Assembly: GCA_910584075.1 (NCBI GenBank)
Contig: CAJTZI010000079.1
Coordinates: 1-6,840, forward strand
Reading direction: 5' to 3'
Source of the DNA: an uncultured Oscillibacter sp.
GTDB taxonomy: Bacteria > Bacillota > Clostridia > Oscillospirales > Oscillospiraceae
Length of the DNA: 6,840 bases
The notes beneath the pieces were generated by a model. That model was not told the DNA's origin. It worked only from the letters and a program-made list of their open reading frames with translations, and ran no database searches. Made by a program: the position numbers and the translations under genes. Below are positions 1 to 5,972 of this stretch, piece by piece. Each line of letters opens with the position of its first letter. The stretch's first letter is position 1.

Positions 1-63
1 GCCGCTTCCTTCGTTGCCGCTGTCCAAATCCGTTGTATTGCTATTTGGCTCCTTATTTATTGA
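1..63 (+). CDS. Possible C-terminal end of an upstream gene (very tentative)
   Basis: Reading from base 1, frame 1 is open for 20 codons and ends at a TGA at 61-63. The peptide ends in a hydrophobic run (IRCIAIWLLIY), as the last segment of a membrane protein might. The piece is too short to identify. The other two forward frames are also open over this stretch, and the third-position composition is not clearly coding. It could equally be non-coding DNA before the structured element at 73. Confidence 0.15.
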   Translation, partial: AASFVAAVQIRCIAIWLLIY

Positions 64-72
64 CGACACTAT

Positions 73-239
73 CTAGAGTCTGTTTTAAAACCGGCGGAAT
101 GCCGGATTGGAGCAGATTTTTCTGTCGGGCAAGGCGATTTGACGCGGGAATCCTGGCGGATTTCAAGTCAAATCAACGCAGCCCCGGCGGAAAAAGGCGC
201 TCTAAGACGGCGTTTTGAGGGTTTTAAAACAGACTCCAG
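73..239. repeat. Structured inverted-repeat element, MITE-like or structured RNA
   Basis: The ends are 20-bp inverted repeats, 73-92 and 220-239, with a single mismatch (75/237). The inner 17 bp (76-92 against 220-236) are perfect. Each arm contains the palindrome GTTTTAAAAC. The interior has further self-complementary pieces. One is CCGGC/GCCGG at 91-95/101-105. A second is CAGA/TCTG around a T4 loop at 113-124. The third is a compound hairpin at 136-174, with GATTTGAC/GTCAAATC (136-143/167-174) enclosing a second stem at 147-153/158-164, one G-U pair, and loop TGGC. The 9-mer CCGGCGGAA occurs at 91-99 and again at 184-192. No transposase and no clear target-site duplication is seen. Such nested folding with terminal repeats suits a non-autonomous mobile element or REP-like repeat. 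A transcribed leader RNA for era is the alternative. The fold is direct observation and the class is inference. Confidence 0.68.
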
Positions 240-338
240 GTTCCGGGAGGAATGGTCAGAGCCCGGCAGGGGCACAACACCCCCCAATCAGCACATCATA
301 AATTGCTTAACAATGAAGAAAGTTGAGGATCACCTGAC
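240..338 (+). other. Leader region between the structured element and era
   Basis: This stretch has no convincing gene. It becomes more A/T-rich from about 285 and ends with the era ribosome binding site, GAGG at 325-328, 10 bases before the ATG. I found no good -35/-10 pair here. A 24-codon reading frame from the ATG at 252 ends at the TGA 324-326, touching the era ribosome binding site, but its own GGGAGGA lies only about one base from the ATG, so it is probably not translated. The promoter for era is therefore unresolved. It may lie upstream of position 73 or outside the window. Confidence 0.4.
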
Positions 339-1238
339 ATGAACGAGATCAAAAACGTGGCCATGGTCACCGTCTGCGGCCGGCCCAACGTGGGCAAGTC
401 CAGCCTCACCAACACCCTGGTGGGAGAAAAGGTGGCCATCGTCTCCAACAAAGCCCAGACCACCCGCAACCGCATCTACGGCGTGGTGAACCGGAACGAC
501 ACCCAGTTCATCCTGCTGGACACTCCGGGCCTCCACCGGCCCAAGTCTGCATTGGGGGACTACATGGTGAAGGTGGTCACCGCCAGCCTCAGCGACGTGG
601 ACTGCGCTCTCTTGCTGGTAGAGCCTATCCCCCACGTGGGGGGGCCGGAGAAGGCCCTGATCGACCGCATCCGGGAGGAGAAAATCCCCTGCATTCTGTG
701 CATCAACAAGATCGACACCGTAGAGCCGGCGGAGCTGCTGCCGGTGATCGCCGCGTACAGCGAGGCCTGGGACGGCTTTGACGCCATCATCCCCATCTCC
801 GCCCACACCAAGAGCGGGCTGGACGATCTGATGAGGGAACTGCAAAAGTATGCGGAGGAGGGCCCCCAGCTCTTCCCCGACGGGGAGACCTCCGACCAGC
901 CGGAGCGTCAGGTCGTGGGAGAGCTGCTGCGGGAAAAGCTGCTTTTATGCCTGGACAAGGAGATCCCCCACGGCACCGCCGTGGAGATCACGAAGTTCTC
1001 CGAGCGGGACTCCGGCGTCATCGACGTGGAGGCCACCATCTACTGCGAGAAGTCCAGTCACAAGGGCATCATCATCGGCAAGCAGGGGGCCATGCTGAAA
1101 AAGATCAGCTCCATGGCCCGCCACGATATGGAGAGGTTCATGGGAGCCAAGATCTACCTGGAGACCTGGGTGAAGGTCAAGGAGAACTGGCGGGACAACG
1201 TGAACTATGTCCGCAGCCTTGGCTACCGGGAGGATTAA
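339..1238 (+). CDS. era: GTPase Era (30S ribosome assembly factor)
   Basis: Era is an essential-type GTPase that binds the 3' end of 16S rRNA and assists late 30S subunit maturation at the inner face of the membrane and in the cytoplasm. The 299 residues match the usual length of about 300. The G domain shows the P-loop GRPNVGKS (14-21), a switch I region with NKAQTTRNRI (37-46), DTPG (61-64), NKID (123-126) and the G5 motif ISA (153-155). The linker carries the typical SDQPER and LLREK signatures (185-200). The C-terminal KH domain has its GxxG loop as IIGKQG (245-250) and ends with the family hallmark ETWVKVKENWR followed by LGY. The ATG at 339 is supported by GAGG at 325-328. Further downstream in the same direction come yqzL and recO, an order typical of Firmicutes, with a flavoprotein gene inserted 16 bases after era. 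No truncation or missing motif is visible. Confidence 0.98.
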   Translation: MNEIKNVAMVTVCGRPNVGKSSLTNTLVGEKVAIVSNKAQTTRNRIYGVVNRNDTQFILLDTPGLHRPKSALGDYMVKVVTASLSDVDCALLLVEPIPHVGGPEKALIDRIREEKIPCILCINKIDTVEPAELLPVIAAYSEAWDGFDAIIPISAHTKSGLDDLMRELQKYAEEGPQLFPDGETSDQPERQVVGELLREKLLLCLDKEIPHGTAVEITKFSERDSGVIDVEATIYCEKSSHKGIIIGKQGAMLKKISSMARHDMERFMGAKIYLETWVKVKENWRDNVNYVRSLGYRED

Positions 1239-1254
1239 AGGGGGCGTTTGCGTA

Positions 1255-1677
1255 ATGCGTGACCCGGAAAAGACAGTGGGCCGCATGGCCGATCAGGCCA
1301 AGACCGTCTTTCTCAGCTATATCGACAGCCAGGGCTTCCCCGCCACCCGGGCCATGCTGCCCCCCCGGGAGCGGGAGGGTATCCGGGTGTTCTGGTTCAG
1401 CACCAACACCTCCTCTCAAAAGGTGTCGGCCTTTCGGGAGAATCCCAAGGGGAGCGTCTATTTCGTGGACCGGCGCTTTTTCCGGGGTGTCAGCCTCTGC
1501 GGCACCGTGGAGGTGCTGGAGGACCAGAAGAGCAAGGAACGCCTCTGGCAGATGGGGGACCGCATGTACTATTCCCGGGGCGTCACGGACCCGGACTACT
1601 GCGTGCTGAAATTCACGGCGGAGCGGGGCCGGTTTTACAGCAATTTCAAATCCGAGGATTTTCTGATTCCAGATTGA
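1255..1677 (+). CDS. Pyridoxamine 5'-phosphate oxidase-like (general stress protein 26 type) flavoprotein
   Basis: This is a 140-residue single-domain protein of the split-barrel, flavin-binding superfamily that includes PNPOx and general stress proteins. The visible signature is ARAMLPPR-like text near 30-38, FWFSTNTSSQKV (46-57), FRENPKGSVYFVDRRFFRGV (60-79), GTVEVLED (83-90) and the tail LKFTAERGRFYSNFKSEDF. In relatives the TNTSS strand and the following NP segment help form the flavin pocket. The C-terminal arginine-rich dimer motif of true PdxH is not apparent, so a role in vitamin B6 synthesis is unlikely. The real substrate is unknown. The start is the ATG at 1255, preceded by AAAGGGGG at 1237-1244. 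An in-frame ATG at 1207 lies inside era and lacks a ribosome binding site. The gene starts 16 bases after era and is probably co-transcribed with it. Confidence 0.88.
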   Translation: MRDPEKTVGRMADQAKTVFLSYIDSQGFPATRAMLPPREREGIRVFWFSTNTSSQKVSAFRENPKGSVYFVDRRFFRGVSLCGTVEVLEDQKSKERLWQMGDRMYYSRGVTDPDYCVLKFTAERGRFYSNFKSEDFLIPD

Positions 1678-1711
1678 CCGGACATTTCCAGCCATAAATT
1701 TCGACCCGCTC

Positions 1712-1741
1712 CGCAGACTATTCCCATAAAGGAGGTCTGCG
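1712..1741 (+). promoter_or_regulatory. Small hairpin holding the yqzL ribosome binding site in its loop
   Basis: CGCAGAC at 1712-1718 is perfectly complementary to GTCTGCG at 1735-1741, and T1719/G1734 can add a wobble pair. The loop contains almost all of the strong AAAGGAGG ribosome binding site (1728-1735) of the 38-residue gene starting at 1744. Such a fold could modulate translation, but seven base pairs may arise by chance in GC-rich DNA. No regulator is implied. Confidence 0.25.
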
Positions 1742-1743
1742 CA

Positions 1744-1860
1744 ATGCTGGAGCAAATGGAGCCCGCGCCCCTGTGGGAGCTGTTCTGCATGACCGGGGAG
1801 CCCCTGGCCTATATGCTGTACCGGTCTATTGAGGGCGGCGGTGAAAGCGGTCTGCAATAA
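1744..1860 (+). CDS. yqzL: YqzL-family small protein
   Basis: This 38-residue protein is read from an ATG with an excellent ribosome binding site (AAAGGAGG at 1728-1735, 8-base spacing) and ends at TAA 1858-1860. Its sequence shows the pattern expected of the small YqzL family: an initial ML, then W11, F14, T17-G18, A22-Y23 and L25-Y26. The family is known in Firmicutes as a short gene of unknown function sitting between era and recO, exactly the place occupied here. There is no signal peptide and no membrane segment. The C-terminal dozen residues are Gly/Ser/Glu-rich and probably flexible. Genes this short are often missed by automatic callers. Identification rests on the motif spacing and on position, since the peptide is too short for strong similarity alone. 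Confidence 0.8.
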   Translation: MLEQMEPAPLWELFCMTGEPLAYMLYRSIEGGGESGLQ

Positions 1861-1862
1861 AT

Positions 1863-1897
1863 GGGGGGGGACAATCCCCCCTGTACATAGGAGGGGA
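1863..1897 (+). promoter_or_regulatory. G-run/C-run hairpin in the recO leader
   Basis: Eight G residues (1863-1870) are followed after ACAAT by six C residues (1876-1881), giving a six-pair G-C stem. The same C-run, as CCCCCT (1877-1882), can instead pair across a six-base loop with the recO ribosome binding site AGGAGGGG (1889-1896), with one C/A mismatch at 1879/1892. The two folds exclude each other. One leaves the ribosome binding site free and the other masks it. There is no following T-run, so it is not an intrinsic terminator. The base pairing is visible in the sequence, while a regulatory role is inference. Confidence 0.35.
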
Positions 1898-1902
1898 GCG
1901 CC

Positions 1903-2673
1903 GTGGCGTCAACGCCCCATATCGTCATACAGGGCCTGGTCCTCCGGGAGACGGAGACGAAGGAGACAGACAAAATCCTGACTCTGCTCACGGCGGAGCG
2001 GGGCAGGCTCTCTGTCATCGCCCGGGGCGCCCGGCGGAAAAACTGCAAGTTCGCCGCCTGCGCCCAGTCCCTGGCCTGGTCGGAGTGGACGCTCTACCAA
2101 AAGGAGCAGTGGTACTACGCCAGCGAGGGAACTACGCTGGAGCTGTTCAACGGCCTGCGGAACAACCTGGAATCCATGGCTTTGGGGTTCTATCTGGCAG
2201 AGCTGACGGAGGCCGTCACCACGGAGGAGGCCCCGGCGGGGGAGCTGCTGCGGCACCTCCTGAACGGGCTGTACGCCCTGTCCGCCCTGGGCAAGCCCCC
2301 GGCGCTGGTGAAGCCGGTCTTTGAATTGAAGCTGCTGTGTCTGGCGGGGTACGAACCCCTGGCGGATGGCTGCGCCTGCTGCGGACGGCCGGAACCGGAA
2401 AATCCCCGGCTGGACGCCGTCCAGGGGGTGCTCCGATGCGGCGGCTGCGGCGGCGGGGAGAGCGGACGGTCATTGCCTTTGTGCCGGGACTCTCTGGCGG
2501 CCCTGCGGCATACCGTCTACGGGGACCCCCGGCGGCTGTACTCCTTCCGGCTGGGGGAGGAGGCATTGAAACGGCTGTCCGCGGCGGCGGAGGCCTTTCT
2601 CACCGCCCAATTGGAGCGGGGGTTCCGTACTCTGGACTTTTACAAGAGCCTGCATTCCAATACAATTTGTTGA
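1903..2673 (+). CDS. recO: DNA repair protein RecO
   Basis: RecO, with RecR (and RecF), loads RecA onto SSB-coated single-stranded DNA and anneals strands during gap and break repair. The 256-residue product has the expected architecture. An N-terminal OB-fold of about 80 residues contains IQGLVLRETETKETDKIL and LTAERGRLSVIARGARR. A helical region follows, with YLAEL near 97-101. A zinc-binding segment has CACC (C157 and C160) and CGGC (C179 and C182), a C-x2-C...C-x2-C arrangement. The C-terminal region ends in GFRTLDFYKSL, close to the usual family ending. The start is GTG at 1903, chosen because AGGAGGGGA (1889-1897) lies five bases upstream and the MASTPHIVIQGLVL N-terminus fits the family. 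The gene follows yqzL by 42 bases. A G-run/C-run leader may affect its translation. Confidence 0.96.
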   Translation: MASTPHIVIQGLVLRETETKETDKILTLLTAERGRLSVIARGARRKNCKFAACAQSLAWSEWTLYQKEQWYYASEGTTLELFNGLRNNLESMALGFYLAELTEAVTTEEAPAGELLRHLLNGLYALSALGKPPALVKPVFELKLLCLAGYEPLADGCACCGRPEPENPRLDAVQGVLRCGGCGGGESGRSLPLCRDSLAALRHTVYGDPRRLYSFRLGEEALKRLSAAAEAFLTAQLERGFRTLDFYKSLHSNTIC

Positions 2674-2706
2674 TTTTTACCGGATTTATACATTTTGGAG
2701 TTCACA

Positions 2707-3151
2707 ATGATAGAGTTTACCTTCGGTCCCTACCGGCTCACGGCGGATGTGGAGGCCACCCGGGCCTGGTACGGGGCCCATCCCCTGCGCCGGGTGCCGG
2801 AATTTTGTCCAGGCCGTGAAGACCCTGCCCCCCGCCGTGACGGACTTTTTCGCCGCCCCGGGCCTGGACCCGGAACAGCCGGCGGAGATCTGTGTGGACC
2901 GCGGGGACCGGGAGAGCTGCCTGTACGGCAGCTGGTATCACCTGACAGGGACGCTGACGGCGGGCGGGCCGCCGTCCGGCCAGCTCTGCGGGGCGTGGCT
3001 GACGCTGGCGGAGGGCGTGGAGATCACCTTCAGCCAGAAGTGCCGCCTCCTACCGAAGGACTTTCCCCGGCCCTGTGTCCTGCTGGATCCGGAGTGGCGC
3101 CGGCCCTGGCTTTCGGAGAATAAAAATCCATATTTCACCCCGGAGGAGTGA
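2707..3151 (+). pseudogene. Uncharacterised CxxC protein gene with a one-base frameshift
   Basis: A gene lies between recO and mutS2 but is split over two frames. The first part starts at ATG 2707 with TTGGAG at 2695-2700 and reads MIEFTFGPYRLTADVEATRAWYG. The second part, in the +1 frame, reads IPCAGCRNFVQAVKTLPPAVTDFFA and continues to the TGA at 3149-3151, two bases before mutS2. The join falls in GGGGCCCATCCCC (2773-2785). The total is 445 bases, that is 148 codons plus one base, consistent with one extra G or C. The rejoined protein would be 147 residues with a CAGC zinc-type motif near residue 30, alternating beta-like segments and no membrane segment. I recognise the FGPY...CxGCRNF...TDFF layout as an uncharacterised Firmicutes family, from memory only. 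A sequencing error in a homopolymer is as likely as true decay. Frame 1 alone stays open to 3123 but loses the conserved motif. Confidence 0.68.
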
Positions 3152-3153
3152 CT

Positions 3154-5547
3154 ATGAGCGAGCTGTTTGAAAAATCCATCCGCACCCTGGAACTGCCCCG
3201 GGTGCTGCAACTGTTAAGTGACCAGGCCGTCAGCGCCGAGGCCAAGGCAAGGGCCCTGCGCCTGCGGCCCGAGACAGAGCCGGAGGAGGTTCTCCGTCTG
3301 CTGGACCAGACCGACGCCGCCAGAACCATGATCGGCCTGCGGGGGAGCCCCTCCTTTTCCGGGGTGAAGCCCGTGGCGGAGGCCCTGGACCGTGCGGACC
3401 GGGGCGGCGGGCTGAACACCCGGGAGCTCCTGACCATCGCGGGCCTTTTGACCGCCGCCCGGCGGGCCCGGGAGTACTTCAATGACGAGTCTCAGGAGAA
3501 GACCGCCGTCGACCACCTGTTTCTCTCCCTCCACGGCAACCGCTTCCTGGAGGAGAAGATCAAGCGGTGCATCCCCGACGAGGACACCATCGCCGACGCC
3601 GCCTCTACGGAGCTGGCGGACATCCGCCGCCATATGCGGGCGGCCCAGGCCAGGAGCCGCCAGATCTTACAGAAGATCATCTCCTCCCCCACCTACGGAA
3701 AGATCCTGCAGGAGGCCATCATCACCCAGCGGGACGGCCGCTTTGTGGTGCCGGTGAAGGCGGAGCACAAGGGGGACCTGCCGGGACTGGTCCACGACAT
3801 CTCCGCCACTGGGGCCACAGTGTTTGTGGAGCCCATGGGAGTGGTGCAGGCCAACAACGAATACGTGGAGCTGGAGGCCAGGGAGCAAAAGGAGATCGAC
3901 CGCATCCTGGCGGAGCTGTCCGCAGACAGCGCGGCCCACCGGGAGTCCATCCAGTGGGATTACGACACCCTGGTGCACCTGGACCTGATTTTTGCCCGCG
4001 GCCAGCTGAGCTATAAAATGGACGGCGTACGGCCGGAGATCCGCCGGGATGGCGTCATTCATCTCCGGAAGGCCCGGCACCCTCTGCTGGACCCCAAGAC
4101 GGCGGTCAGAATCGACATCGAGCTGGGCGGGACCTTTGACACTCTGGTGATCACCGGCCCCAACACCGGCGGCAAGACTGTCAGCCTCAAGACATTGGGC
4201 CTTCTGACCCTCATGACCCAGTGCGGCCTCCACATCCCTGTGGCGGACCGCAGCGCCATCGCCGTATACGAGCATGTGCTGGCGGATATCGGCGACGAGC
4301 AGAGCATTGAGCAGAGCCTTAGTACCTTCTCCGCCCACATGGTGAACATCGTGGCCATTCTGGCGGAGGCGGACCAAAAGAGCCTGATCCTCTTCGATGA
4401 GCTGGGAGCGGGCACGGACCCGGTGGAGGGCGCGGCGCTGGCCATCGCCGTCATCCAGCACGCGCGGCAGGCAGGGGCCAAAATTGCCGCCACCACCCAC
4501 TACGCCGAACTGAAGACCTTCGCCATGACCACCGCCGGGGTGGAAAACGCCTCCTGCGAGTTCGACGTGGAGACGCTGCGTCCCACCTACCGCCTGCTGA
4601 CCGGCATCCCTGGCAAATCCAACGCCTTCGCCATCTCCCGGCGGCTGGGCCTGCCGGAGGCGGTGATCGACGGTGCCCGGCGGCAGCTCAGCGGCGAGGG
4701 CGTACGGTTTGAGGACGTGCTGACCCAGCTGGAGGCCAAGCGCCAGGCCCTGGAGAAGCGGGAGCTGGAGGCGGACCGGCTCCTGCGCCAGCGGGAGGAG
4801 GACGCCCGCAGGGCCCGGGAGTTCCGGGAACAGATGGAGCGGGCCAAGGAGAACGCCCGGGGCCGGGGGGAGGCGGAGGCCAAGCGCATCCTGCGGGACG
4901 CCCGGGCCGCCGCCGACCAGGTCTTCGCGGAGCTCAGCGAGATGCGCCGCCAGCAGGCCCGCATGGAGCGAAACGCCGACGAGAACGAGGCCCGGGCCGC
5001 CCTGCGCCGCCAGCTCAACGAGGCGGAGGAGGCTGTGAGCCGCCACGACGCCCGCCAGGAGCCCATCCCCAGGCCCAGCCGCCCCATCCGGGCGGGGGAT
5101 CTGGTGGAGATCCCCGGCGTCCGCACCCCGGCGGAAGTGGTTTCCGTGGGAAAGGACGGAACGCTGCAATTGAAGTCCGGCATTTTGAAGATGAAGGCGA
5201 AGGCGGAGGAGGTGCGGCTCATCGAGGACGGCGAGCGGGCGGCGAAAAAGAGGAACCCCGCCGTCTCCATCCGCCAGAGCGCAGACCGGGCCCTCCGGGC
5301 CTCCGCCGCCCGGGAGCTGGACATCCGGGGCCTGGAGACCCTGGAGGCCGAGGCGGTGGTGGAAAACTTCCTCTCCGCCGCCGTCATGGGGAAGCTGGAG
5401 ACGGTGACCATCATCCACGGAAAGGGCACCGGAGCACTGCGGAAGGCGGTGCACGACGTGTTGCGGCGGAACAAGGCCGTGAAGGGCTTCCGCCTGGGGG
5501 TCTACGGTGAGGGCGAGAGCGGCGTCACGGTGGTGACGATGAAGTAA
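3154..5547 (+). CDS. mutS2: Endonuclease MutS2 / ribosome rescue ATPase
   Basis: MutS2 is a dimeric MutS-like ATPase lacking the mismatch-recognition domain. In Firmicutes it splits collided ribosomes, and in other bacteria it restrains recombination through its Smr nuclease domain. The 797 residues show a core/lever region with the conserved YGKILQEAIITQRDGRFVVPVK (181-202). The ABC-type ATPase has Walker A GPNTGGKT (335-342), Walker B LILFDE (411-416), GAGTDP and the switch TTHY (447-450). A long charged coiled coil covers about 520-630, with a KOW/SH3-like segment at about 645-690. A C-terminal Smr domain follows, with LDIRG (722-726) and HGKGTG (755-760). The length is near the family norm of about 785. 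ATG 3154 is preferred over GTG 3148 because GGAGG (3142-3146) lies seven bases before the ATG and only one before the GTG. The upstream stop codon is two bases away, so translational coupling is likely. Confidence 0.97.
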   Translation: MSELFEKSIRTLELPRVLQLLSDQAVSAEAKARALRLRPETEPEEVLRLLDQTDAARTMIGLRGSPSFSGVKPVAEALDRADRGGGLNTRELLTIAGLLTAARRAREYFNDESQEKTAVDHLFLSLHGNRFLEEKIKRCIPDEDTIADAASTELADIRRHMRAAQARSRQILQKIISSPTYGKILQEAIITQRDGRFVVPVKAEHKGDLPGLVHDISATGATVFVEPMGVVQANNEYVELEAREQKEIDRILAELSADSAAHRESIQWDYDTLVHLDLIFARGQLSYKMDGVRPEIRRDGVIHLRKARHPLLDPKTAVRIDIELGGTFDTLVITGPNTGGKTVSLKTLGLLTLMTQCGLHIPVADRSAIAVYEHVLADIGDEQSIEQSLSTFSAHMVNIVAILAEADQKSLILFDELGAGTDPVEGAALAIAVIQHARQAGAKIAATTHYAELKTFAMTTAGVENASCEFDVETLRPTYRLLTGIPGKSNAFAISRRLGLPEAVIDGARRQLSGEGVRFEDVLTQLEAKRQALEKRELEADRLLRQREEDARRAREFREQMERAKENARGRGEAEAKRILRDARAAADQVFAELSEMRRQQARMERNADENEARAALRRQLNEAEEAVSRHDARQEPIPRPSRPIRAGDLVEIPGVRTPAEVVSVGKDGTLQLKSGILKMKAKAEEVRLIEDGERAAKKRNPAVSIRQSADRALRASAARELDIRGLETLEAEAVVENFLSAAVMGKLETVTIIHGKGTGALRKAVHDVLRRNKAVKGFRLGVYGEGESGVTVVTMK

Positions 5548-5555
5548 GGAGAAAG

Positions 5556-5909
5556 ATGGACTATCGGGAAAAAGCAATTCACTGCGTAAAGGACACGGTT
5601 CTGCCCGTGCAGATGGGGCAATTTCAGGAGTGCGGCGGTTCCCTGGATGAACAGTACCGGAAATACGGAGACACCGCCGCGTTCTTCGCGGAAATCGTTG
5701 AGCCGGGCCGGGTCTATGAGGTGGGCTATCCCCAATGCGTCTGCCCGGAGGCCCGGGAGACCCGGGACCCGGCCCACTGCGAGTGCTCCCGGCAGAGTGT
5801 TCTGTACATTCTGGAGACGCTGCTGCCGGAGAGGGCGGTCACGGTGGAGACATTGGAGACTGTCCTGGGCGGGGCGGAGAAATGCCGGTTTCGCGTAACA
5901 GTGGAATAG
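5556..5909 (+). CDS. Uncharacterised cysteine-rich 117-residue protein
   Basis: I do not recognise a named function. The protein has seven cysteines in 117 residues (10, 26, 61, 63, 75, 77, 110). Four of them form two CxC pairs, CVC and CEC, separated by 11 residues, which suggests a metal or Fe-S site. The ending VETLETVLGGAEKCRFRV resembles the final strand of V4R-like sensor domains and of proteins annotated as L-2-amino-thiazoline-4-carboxylate hydrolase. This resemblance is from memory and weak. No signal peptide or membrane segment is present, so it should be cytosolic. It starts eight bases after the mutS2 stop, with AAGGAG (5546-5551) overlapping that stop codon, so it is almost certainly translated from the mutS2 message. 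The ATG fits the conserved-looking start MDYREKAIHCVKDTVLPVQMGQF. Confidence 0.85.
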   Translation: MDYREKAIHCVKDTVLPVQMGQFQECGGSLDEQYRKYGDTAAFFAEIVEPGRVYEVGYPQCVCPEARETRDPAHCECSRQSVLYILETLLPERAVTVETLETVLGGAEKCRFRVTVE

Positions 5910-5916
5910 GGAGCAG

Positions 5917-5945
5917 TTGTAACCTTCCTGCGGATATGCTATACT
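5917..5945 (+). promoter_or_regulatory. Sigma-A type promoter with extended -10 for the uridine phosphorylase gene
   Basis: A -35 hexamer TTGTAA (5917-5922) is separated by exactly 17 bases from a -10 hexamer TATACT (5940-5945). A TG one base upstream of the -10 (5937-5938) makes it an extended -10. The -10 matches consensus at five of six positions and the -35 at four of six. Transcription would start near 5951-5953, leaving a leader of about 20 bases that carries only the ribosome binding site. This is the best promoter in the window and separates the last gene from the era-mutS2 cluster. Confidence 0.7.
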
Positions 5946-5972
5946 GGGAAAAATTGAGATGAGGTGACCATC

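Noticed and set aside
24..48. CCAAAT/ATTTGG stem as a terminator of an upstream gene
   Set aside because: The stem is A/T-rich, the loop is 13 bases, and the following sequence is not a T-run.
60..89. Possible promoter TTGACG (60-65) with TTTTAA or TTTAAA in the left arm of the element
   Set aside because: The -35 is decent, but the -10 is a poor match and belongs to the repeat palindrome GTTTTAAAAC. This is not enough to call.
252..326. 24-codon reading frame upstream of era, ending on the era ribosome binding site
   Set aside because: The GGGAGGA before it is only about one base from the ATG, too close to initiate there, and the peptide has no recognisable features.
2667..2692. Possible promoter TTGTTG...TATACA in the A/T-rich gap after recO
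   Set aside because: The spacer is only 14 bases and both hexamers are weak. The neighbouring genes are tightly packed.
2737..3123. Continuation of the frame starting at 2707 to the stop at 3121-3123 as a single intact protein
   Set aside because: Past about 2785 this frame is low-complexity Gly/Pro/Arg-rich text typical of a shadow frame. The +1 frame there carries CAGCRNF and normal protein composition up to a stop that abuts mutS2.
3667..5577. Long open frame of 636 codons on the - strand opposite mutS2
   Set aside because: It mirrors mutS2, whose motifs are unmistakable on the + strand. Long antisense open frames are expected in GC-rich coding DNA, and the translation has no recognisable domain.
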